From NCBI RefSeq assembly GCF_958350005.1, contig NZ_CATWFF010000053.1:1-11887 (forward strand): 11,887 bases of DNA, in the 5' to 3' direction. How positions within the stretch are numbered: position 1 is the stretch's first letter; each line of letters starts with the position of its first letter. The notes beneath the pieces are model-generated. The model ran no database searches, had not been told where the DNA came from, and saw only the letters and a list, made by a program, of their open reading frames with translations. Made by a program: the position numbers and the translations under genes. This document shows positions 6,927 to 11,887 of this stretch, piece by piece. This DNA comes from an uncultured Megasphaera sp. (lineage in GTDB: Bacteria; Bacillota; Negativicutes; Veillonellales; Megasphaeraceae).

Positions 6927-8174
6927 ATGGAATCGGAAGTACAACGAAAAGCACGTCTGGCCCACGAAGCGGCACGGTATATGGCAGCCGCCGATACAGC
7001 TGCCAAGAATCAGGCCCTGTCCTGCATTGCTGACAGCCTGGAAGCTCATGGAGCCGATATTATGGCTGCCAATGCGCAGGATATTGCCCGGGCCCGGCAG
7101 CGAGGCATGAGCGAATCCATGCTGGATCGGCTGACCCTGACGGAAGAACGGATTCATGACATGGCCGTCGGCGTCCGGCAGGTCATTACCCTGCCAGACC
7201 CAGCCGGAAAGGTGCTGGATGAATGGGATCGCCCCAATGGACTGCACATTCAGAAAGTTACGGTCCCTCTGGGCGTTATTGCCATGATTTATGAATCGCG
7301 GCCCAATGTCACTATCGACGCTGCCGTGCTGTGCATCAAGTCCGGCAATGCCTGCGTCCTCCGCGGCGGCAGCGAATCTATTCAGTCCAATATGGCGCTG
7401 ACGGCAGTGCTCAAAGAAGGACTGGCCCAGGCAGGCCTGCCGGAAGATGCCGTAGCCCTGCTGGAAAACACGGACCGGGCGCTGGTCAAGGAACTGCTGA
7501 CTGAACGGCGGTATATCGACCTGGCCATTCCCCGCGGCGGCGCCGGCCTGATTCAGATGGTCGTGCAGACAGCGACCGTTCCCTGTATTGAAACAGGCAG
7601 CGGTGTCTGCCATGTCTATGTCGATAGGGATGCCGATCTGGATATGGCAGTCCGCATCGTAGAAAATGCCAAAGTGTCGCGCCCGTCTACGTGCAATGCC
7701 ATGGAAACGCTCCTCGTGCACCGTGATGTGGCAGAGGACTTCCTCCGCCGGCTGGCGCCGGTCATGGCCAGAGATGCTGTAGAACTGCGCGGCGATGAAG
7801 CATCCTGCGCCATAGATAAAACGATGAAAGCCGCAGAAGAAGCCGACTGGGAAACAGAATACAATGCCCTGATCATGTCGGTCCGCGTTGTATCGTCGCT
7901 GGAAGAAGCGATGGATCACATTCGCCGCTACAGCACCCATCATTCGGAAGCGATTATTACGAATAATGCCGAAACAGCCCAGGTGTTCCAGCAGGGCATC
8001 GACTCAGCTGCCGTGTACGTCAATGCCTCGACGCGGTTTACGGACGGATTTGAGTTTGGCTTTGGCGCTGAAATCGGCATTAGCACGCAGAAACTGCACG
8101 TCCGGGGACCGATGGGACTGGATGCCCTCGTGTCCTATAAATACGTCATCTCCGGAAGCGGGCAGATCCGCTGA
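6927..8174 (+). CDS. proA: Gamma-glutamyl phosphate reductase ProA
   Basis: ProA reduces gamma-glutamyl phosphate with NADPH to glutamate semialdehyde, the second step of proline synthesis, probably receiving the unstable product directly from ProB. The 415-residue length is typical, and the protein belongs to the aldehyde dehydrogenase superfamily. The catalytic cysteine is C256 in SRPSTCNAMETLLVH, matching the position known for this family. The ProA signature VSSLEEAMDHIRRYSTHHSEAI follows at about 319-340. Cofactor-binding segments such as YESRPNVT and LRGGSE are present. The start at 6927 follows an AAAGGA site. The stop TGA overlaps the ATG of the next small ORF by one base (TGATG), a classic coupling arrangement. 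Confidence 0.97.
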   Translation: MESEVQRKARLAHEAARYMAAADTAAKNQALSCIADSLEAHGADIMAANAQDIARARQRGMSESMLDRLTLTEERIHDMAVGVRQVITLPDPAGKVLDEWDRPNGLHIQKVTVPLGVIAMIYESRPNVTIDAAVLCIKSGNACVLRGGSESIQSNMALTAVLKEGLAQAGLPEDAVALLENTDRALVKELLTERRYIDLAIPRGGAGLIQMVVQTATVPCIETGSGVCHVYVDRDADLDMAVRIVENAKVSRPSTCNAMETLLVHRDVAEDFLRRLAPVMARDAVELRGDEASCAIDKTMKAAEEADWETEYNALIMSVRVVSSLEEAMDHIRRYSTHHSEAIITNNAETAQVFQQGIDSAAVYVNASTRFTDGFEFGFGAEIGISTQKLHVRGPMGLDALVSYKYVISGSGQIR

Positions 8175-8335
8175 TGCTGACGACTGCAAAAGGGTACTGG
8201 CGCACCGTGCGGCAGTACGCGGCGGCGCCGAAAACGCGGTATGAATATGGGCGGTATGCCCTGTTTCTCGTCTTGTATGCGGCGGCCGTAGGAATTGTAT
8301 GGGGAGGAATCTATCTGTATTATGGAAATTACTAG
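8174..8335 (+). CDS. Small tyrosine-rich single-span membrane protein, unknown function
   Basis: This 53-codon ORF fills the gap between proA and nadD. Its ATG overlaps the proA stop as TGATG, and its last 14 bases overlap the likely nadD start, so it would sit inside a coupled translation chain. The product has a basic N-terminal part with K6, R10, R13, K20, R22, R27 and only one acidic residue (E24). A hydrophobic helix follows at about 29-50, with the core ALFLVLYAAAVGIVWGG. By the positive-inside rule the N-terminus would be cytoplasmic. Ten of 53 residues are tyrosine, several flanking the helix, and the tail ends YLYYGNY. There is no obvious separate ribosome site, which fits re-initiation from proA. 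I do not recognise the family. It could be a real small membrane protein or a chance frame; the hydrophobic pattern and the overlaps favour the former. Confidence 0.55.
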   Translation: MLTTAKGYWRTVRQYAAAPKTRYEYGRYALFLVLYAAAVGIVWGGIYLYYGNY

Positions 8336-8939
8336 GCTGGGAATTATGGGCGGCACCTTTAATCCAATCCATTTGGGCCATTTGATGATTGCCGAAGAAG
8401 CGCGGCAGACCTTTCATCTCGATAAGATTTTGTTTATTCCTTCATACAGTACGCCCAATAAGGTCGTCCATGGGGCTACGGCGGCGCAGCGGCTGGCTAT
8501 GACGAGGCTGGCCACAGCAGACAATCCGTATTTTGCCGTCAGTGATCTGGAAATCCGGCGCAAAGGCAATTCCTATACGGCAGATACGCTGAAGTTTCTG
8601 AAAAAACTCTATGGCCCTTCGTATATTCTGTACTTTATTGCCGGAACAGATACGATACAGGACCTGCCGAACTGGAGCCGGCCGGAAGAAATACTGTCGC
8701 TCTGCCAGTTTGTCGGTGCTACCCGGCCGGACGGCACAGAGTCTATTGGCCGGATTATTGAACATTTTGGTGAATTGGGAAAACATATTTTAAAATTAAC
8801 TGTTCCGACGATGCAGATTTCTTCGACGGAACTGCGGCGGCGTATCCGCGACGGCCTGTCTGTCCGGTACATGATGCCGCCGGCCGTCGTCGAATACATC
8901 AGAAAAAATGGGGTATATCAATGTACGACGAAGCACTGA
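8322..8939 (+). CDS. nadD: Nicotinate-nucleotide adenylyltransferase NadD
   Basis: NadD joins nicotinate mononucleotide and ATP to give deamido-NAD, a required step of NAD synthesis in the cytoplasm. With the ATG at 8322 the protein is 205 residues, a normal length, and begins MEITRLGIMGGTFNPIHLGHL, so the GGTFNPxHxGH nucleotidyltransferase motif sits at the expected place. The C-terminal MQISSTELRRRI matches the ISST.IR motif. An in-frame TTG at 8295 would add nine residues unlike the family, so it is not preferred. The nearest purine site, GGGGAGG (8301-8307), is a rather long 14 bases from the ATG, so coupling to the upstream small ORF may help initiation. The gene overlaps yqeK by 19 bases. 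NadD next to YqeK is a conserved Firmicute arrangement. Confidence 0.95.
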   Translation: MEITRLGIMGGTFNPIHLGHLMIAEEARQTFHLDKILFIPSYSTPNKVVHGATAAQRLAMTRLATADNPYFAVSDLEIRRKGNSYTADTLKFLKKLYGPSYILYFIAGTDTIQDLPNWSRPEEILSLCQFVGATRPDGTESIGRIIEHFGELGKHILKLTVPTMQISSTELRRRIRDGLSVRYMMPPAVVEYIRKNGVYQCTTKH

Positions 8940-9514
8940 AACAACGAATAAAAGAAAATCTGAAAACAACTTTGACAGGCCATCGGTATAAGCATGTCCT
9001 CGGCGTAGCAGATGCGGCCAGAAGTCTGGCCAGGCGCTATGGCGGCGATGTCGATCAGGCTGAAGTTGCCGGCCTGCTGCACGATGCGGCCAAGCAGCTG
9101 CCTCTGCCGGAAATGCAGGACCTTGCCCGGAAATCCTTTGGCGAAACCTTGCCGGAAGCGGTCATGGCCACAGGCAGTCTGCTCCATGGCTATGCAGCCG
9201 TCACGATTGCCCGGGATACCTATGGCATTCACGATGACGATTTGCTGGCTGCCCTGGCACATCATACGACGGGCGCCGTGCATATGAGCCGCCTGGAAAA
9301 AATTATTTTCCTTGCCGATTATATTGAAGTGAACCGTGATTTTGACGGTGTCGACCGGCTGCGTGCCTTAGCCGCTCAAAACCTGGATGACGCCGTTTTG
9401 GCAGGATATGATTCTACCATTACCCATTTACTGGAACAGCATAAGACGATTTTCGTCGGCACTGTCGTCAACCGCAATGCCCTGATTTTGGAACACCAGA
9501 ATAGGAAGGCCTGA
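8921..9514 (+). CDS. yqeK: YqeK-type HD-domain dinucleoside tetraphosphate hydrolase
   Basis: YqeK proteins are HD-domain metalloenzymes that split diadenosine tetraphosphate (Ap4A) symmetrically to ADP and so remove an alarmone-like nucleotide. The 197-residue protein shows H21 and H25 near the start (GHRYKHVLGV), the HD pair H54-D55 in GLLHDAAKQ with K58, a later LLHGYAAV histidine, HHTTG, and the YqeK hallmark MSRLEKIIFLADYIE. All metal ligands appear present. The start at 8921 lies inside nadD, with GGGG at 8910-8913 as a weak ribosome site, so translational coupling is likely. The family always needs care because HD proteins differ in substrate, but the nadD neighbourhood and the LADYIE motif support YqeK. 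Confidence 0.93.
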   Translation: MYDEALKQRIKENLKTTLTGHRYKHVLGVADAARSLARRYGGDVDQAEVAGLLHDAAKQLPLPEMQDLARKSFGETLPEAVMATGSLLHGYAAVTIARDTYGIHDDDLLAALAHHTTGAVHMSRLEKIIFLADYIEVNRDFDGVDRLRALAAQNLDDAVLAGYDSTITHLLEQHKTIFVGTVVNRNALILEHQNRKA

Positions 9515-9516
9515 CT

Positions 9517-10437
9517 ATGAACCGTACATGGAAATCGCCTCGTATCTGGGGGATACTTATCCTCGCTGTTCTCATCATCAGCGGCATTGGTTTTGCCTGG
9601 AAACAGCATCAGCAGTCTCAGGCACAGCGCCAGTCAGGCCAGCAATTTGTACAGACCAGCCCGGATCGGCCCTTGTATGTCCTCGTCGTAGGAACCGATG
9701 GAAATACGCCGGAACAGGCCAATTTTATCGGTCTGGCTGCTGTCAATACGGATAAAAAACACATTGACTTTATTATGATGCCGGACAACACGAAAATTGA
9801 AGGACGCCGGGGAAAGGGCGTGCAGGAACTGCAGGATGTGTACAGTGAAGGCGGCCTGCCCCTGCTGCAGGCTGTCGTAGAGGATATGTTCCATATTCCC
9901 ATTCCTTTTTATGCCATTTTTTCTGCAGATACCTTTGTCCGCCTCGTCGATATGAATGGCGGCCTGCCCCTGTATGTGGAACAGAACATGTATCATGCTG
10001 ATGGTGACGGCACGACGGACATCAATCTGTTTCAGGGCTATCAGAATCTGACCGGACAGGAAGCACTGGGATATATGCGGTATATCGATAGTGACGGCTA
10101 TCTGTTCCGGACACAGCGGCAGGAACGGCTGGTCAAGCTGTTTTATGATGACCGGCAGCATCGGTTTGGTCTGTCCAACATGCTGTTTATGTACCGGTTC
10201 TGGAATCAGGTCGATTCCAATATACCGGCCAAGGATATGGCCAGCCTGGCCTTTGCATTCCGCAATGTTCCGGCATCGGATATTCAGTTTTATATTCTTC
10301 CCGGCGAGAATACGATTGACGCCGAAACGAAAGGCAAAACGCTGTGGAATTATGATCCTGTAGAAGGACAGAAAATTATTGGTACAACAAATAATGCCAT
10401 TGCTCCGGCTCCGCAGTCGGAAGCAGCGGCGCCGTAA
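9517..10437 (+). CDS. Divergent LytR-CpsA-Psr (LCP) family protein
   Basis: LCP proteins usually transfer glycopolymers from a lipid carrier to peptidoglycan on the outer face of the membrane. This 306-residue protein has a membrane anchor at about 10-28 and an extracytoplasmic LCP domain at about 52-215. Recognisable features are VLVVGTDGN, HIPIPFYAIFSADTFVRLVDMNGGLPLYV, LTGQEALGYMRY and FRTQRQERL (R198, R201, Q202). Two normally conserved blocks are altered. The RSDT-like block reads QANF (67-70), and the P-R-D-T block reads PDNT (89-92), so an arginine and aspartates thought to bind the metal and pyrophosphate are missing. The tail is Ala/Pro-rich. It lies two bases after yqeK with a good AGGAAGG site. 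An LCP gene between yqeK and rsfS is common in Firmicutes. The enzyme may be inactive, or specialised for another polymer. Confidence 0.85.
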   Translation: MNRTWKSPRIWGILILAVLIISGIGFAWKQHQQSQAQRQSGQQFVQTSPDRPLYVLVVGTDGNTPEQANFIGLAAVNTDKKHIDFIMMPDNTKIEGRRGKGVQELQDVYSEGGLPLLQAVVEDMFHIPIPFYAIFSADTFVRLVDMNGGLPLYVEQNMYHADGDGTTDINLFQGYQNLTGQEALGYMRYIDSDGYLFRTQRQERLVKLFYDDRQHRFGLSNMLFMYRFWNQVDSNIPAKDMASLAFAFRNVPASDIQFYILPGENTIDAETKGKTLWNYDPVEGQKIIGTTNNAIAPAPQSEAAAP

Positions 10438-10460
10438 GGAAAGAAAAAGGAGAAGAATTC

Positions 10461-10838
10461 ATGCCTATTACGATGAAATCAACGAAAGCTGCGACAGTGC
10501 AGAAAAGTTATGAAATTGCAGCACAGGCTGCATCTGATAAAAAAAGCTGGAATATTTCTATTTTAGATATGGCCGGCTCTTCCATGATGGCCGATTATTT
10601 CGTCATCTGCAGTGCCCGAAATAACAAACAGGCCCAGAGTATTGCCGATAACATCGAAGAAGAGATGGAGAAGAACGGCTATGATATCCGCCATGTCGAA
10701 GGATACCGGGAAGGAAAATGGATACTCATCGACGCCGGTGAAGTCGTAGCTCATGTATTTGTGGAACAGGACCGCAGCTATTATGACCTGGAAAATCTGT
10801 GGTGCGATGCAGAACGCATCCCGTTTGAAGGTGAGTAG
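10461..10838 (+). CDS. rsfS: Ribosomal silencing factor RsfS
   Basis: RsfS (iojap/YbeB family) binds ribosomal protein L14 on the 50S subunit and blocks joining of the 30S subunit, lowering translation when nutrients are short. The 125-residue protein carries the family core: DYFVICSARNNKQAQSIAD, the VEG segment at the middle, W-I-L-IDAGEVVAHVF, and the ending YYDLENLW. The chosen start is ATG at 10461, eight bases after AAGGAG at 10448-10452. This gives a slightly long N-terminus, and an ATG at 10473 is the alternative. Its position after nadD-yqeK-LCP is the usual Firmicute order. Together with ObgE and YhbY it makes this operon rich in large-subunit factors. Confidence 0.95.
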   Translation: MPITMKSTKAATVQKSYEIAAQAASDKKSWNISILDMAGSSMMADYFVICSARNNKQAQSIADNIEEEMEKNGYDIRHVEGYREGKWILIDAGEVVAHVFVEQDRSYYDLENLWCDAERIPFEGE

Positions 10839-10839
10839 T

Positions 10840-11709
10840 ATGGCATCATTACTTCAGGAAAACAGCATTGCGTCGCTGGAAGTCCTTCGGACCAGCGATA
10901 TGGGCGCATTTTTAAATGGCGGCACAGGCAATTCCAATGACGATATTTTGCTGCACAAGAATCAGCAGACCAGCGAAGTACACGTAGGCGATACAGTAAC
11001 GGTCTTCCTGTATCACGATCCGTCAGGCCGGCTGACGGCCAGCATGCGCCTGCCTAAAATCAAAATAGGCCAGATTGGCTATGCTCCGGTTATCAACACG
11101 ACGCGGTTTGGTGCCTTTGTCGATGTCGGTACGGAACGGGGAATTTTCATGCCCTTTGCCGAAATGAAAGGGCGGCCTAAAGAAGGCGAGTATATCTGGG
11201 TGAAGCTTTATGAAGATAAATCCCATCGCCTGGCCGTATCCATGGAAGTAGAAGACGAAATGCGCCGTGCCTCCAAAGCGGCGACAGACGCAAAGATTGG
11301 CGACTGGGTAGAAGGCGCCGTGTACAATATGACCGATCAGGGAGCGTATCTGATGACGCGGGAACGGTGGATTGCCTTCCTGCACCGCAGCGAGTTCAAC
11401 GGCCCCATCCTCATTGGCCAGATGATTAAAGGCCGGATTACGTATCTTCGCGAAGACGGGCGCATCAATATTTCCCTGCGCCAGACAAAAGAAAATGCCA
11501 TCAATCCGGACAGCGAAAAAATCCTTCAGTTCCTGACACAGCGAAAAGGAAAAATGCCTTATGGCGACAAGACCAATCCGGAAGTCATTAAAGCCAAATT
11601 TGGCCTGAGCAAAGCATCCTTCAAACGGGCCCTGGGCCATCTGATGAAGGAGAAAAAAATATACCAGCAAGATGGCTGGACGTACTTGAAAGATGAAAAG
11701 GATACATAA
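10840..11709 (+). CDS. cvfB: S1-domain RNA-binding protein, CvfB family
   Basis: CvfB-type proteins carry several S1-like OB folds and a C-terminal winged helix, and bind RNA. In Staphylococcus a member affects virulence gene expression. This 289-residue protein has S1-like units at about 8-65, 70-135 (with TRFGAFVDVGTERGIFMP) and 148-215 (with DQGAYLM and INISLRQ), followed by a basic winged-helix tail at about 225-285 (KASFKRALGHLMKEKKIYQQDGWTYL). The frame stays open further upstream, inside rsfS, but the ATG at 10840 is preferred. It lies one base after the rsfS stop, is preceded by AAGGTGAG (10828-10835), and gives the start MASLLQENSIASLEVLR, which fits the first S1 unit. It is the last gene of the operon. 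Its cellular role here is not known. Confidence 0.9.
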   Translation: MASLLQENSIASLEVLRTSDMGAFLNGGTGNSNDDILLHKNQQTSEVHVGDTVTVFLYHDPSGRLTASMRLPKIKIGQIGYAPVINTTRFGAFVDVGTERGIFMPFAEMKGRPKEGEYIWVKLYEDKSHRLAVSMEVEDEMRRASKAATDAKIGDWVEGAVYNMTDQGAYLMTRERWIAFLHRSEFNGPILIGQMIKGRITYLREDGRINISLRQTKENAINPDSEKILQFLTQRKGKMPYGDKTNPEVIKAKFGLSKASFKRALGHLMKEKKIYQQDGWTYLKDEKDT

Positions 11710-11719
11710 GTTATAAGAA

Positions 11720-11766
11720 ACAGCAAGGGTGCAAAGAAGCATATGACTTCTTTGCACCCTTGCTGT
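11720..11766 (+). terminator. Perfect 20-bp inverted repeat after cvfB, probable terminator
   Basis: Bases 11720-11739 pair perfectly with 11747-11766 around a 7-base loop, CATATGA. The stem has about half GC pairs and begins 10 bases after the cvfB stop. On the + strand no run of T follows (TATATAGCAG), so it is not a textbook intrinsic terminator in that direction. Read on the - strand, the stem is followed by TTTCTTAT, a better but still imperfect U-tract, so it may work in both directions. It most likely marks the 3' end of the operon, by termination or by protecting the mRNA from exonucleases. Confidence 0.65.
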
Positions 11767-11887
11767 ATATAGCAGATGGAGCGTATGTACTGTCAGTATA
11801 TAGATTACCGAAAGCATGGCACTTAGATTGAGAGTAAGTATATCCTATATATGATAAATATATACAATTTTGTGGGGGACTAGTGTA
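11767..11887 (+). promoter_or_regulatory. Promoter-like region before a gene outside the window
   Basis: This 121-base AT-rich stretch contains no convincing gene. TTGAGA at 11828-11833 and TATGAT at 11850-11855, 16 bases apart, form a credible sigma-A type promoter, with a start expected near 11862. An odd palindrome TACTG-T-CAGTA lies at 11788-11798, upstream of it. GGGGG at 11874-11878 could be a ribosome site for a gene starting at or just after the window end. The downstream gene cannot be seen. Confidence 0.4.

Noticed and set aside
6876..7943. 355-codon open frame on the - strand opposite proA
   Set aside because: It is antisense to a complete proA with all motifs. The product is rich in His, Gln and Phe, as antisense translations often are, and shows no domain.
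8295..8321. TTG at 8295 as the nadD start
   Set aside because: It would add nine residues unlike the family before the conserved start, and the purine-rich GGGGAGG lies downstream of it.
10753..10839. Earlier start of the cvfB-like gene inside rsfS
   Set aside because: The extension of 29 codons overlaps rsfS coding sequence and does not look like S1 protein. The ATG at 10840 has a good ribosome site and a family-like N-terminus.

Overview
This window looks like a core chromosomal segment of a Firmicute. I infer the class Negativicutes, perhaps Megasphaera or a relative. The inference rests on protein style, a fairly balanced base composition with many GC-ending codons, and the order nadD-yqeK-LCP-rsfS, which is typical of Firmicutes. 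No search was run, so genus is uncertain. All convincing genes are on the + strand. I see no insertion sequence, phage gene, tRNA, rRNA or CRISPR array.

Region 1 (1-3983) is a cell-envelope and division cluster. It holds the 3' part of ftsE (its start lies before the window), ftsX, a secreted coiled-coil M23/LytM murein hydrolase of the EnvC/PcsB/CwlO type, and a CtpA-type S41 protease. The genes overlap or lie 3-12 bases apart, so they are probably one operon. FtsEX would gate the hydrolase across the membrane, and the protease may trim or turn over envelope proteins.

Region 2 (3984-4186) is the only sizeable internal gap. It holds a good sigma-A type promoter (TTTACA, 17 bases, TAAAAT), a 12-base palindrome near the expected transcript start, a leader hairpin and a doubtful leader ORF.

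Region 3 (4187-11709) is one tightly packed run: obgE, yhbY, proB, proA, a 53-codon membrane-protein ORF, nadD, yqeK, an LCP-family gene, rsfS and a cvfB-like S1 RNA-binding gene. Ribosome assembly and translation factors (ObgE, YhbY, RsfS, CvfB-like) are mixed with proline synthesis (ProBA), NAD synthesis (NadD) and a dinucleotide hydrolase (YqeK). No internal terminator is evident, and several stops and starts overlap, so co-transcription from the promoter near 4009 is likely.

Region 4 (11710-11887) has a perfect 20-bp inverted repeat that probably ends the operon, then an AT-rich stretch with a candidate promoter for a gene beyond the window.

Most of the window is ordinary housekeeping DNA. 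The items most worth a second look are the tyrosine-rich small membrane protein between proA and nadD, the LCP protein lacking normally conserved catalytic residues, the obgE leader, and the long terminal hairpin without a U-tract on the + strand.
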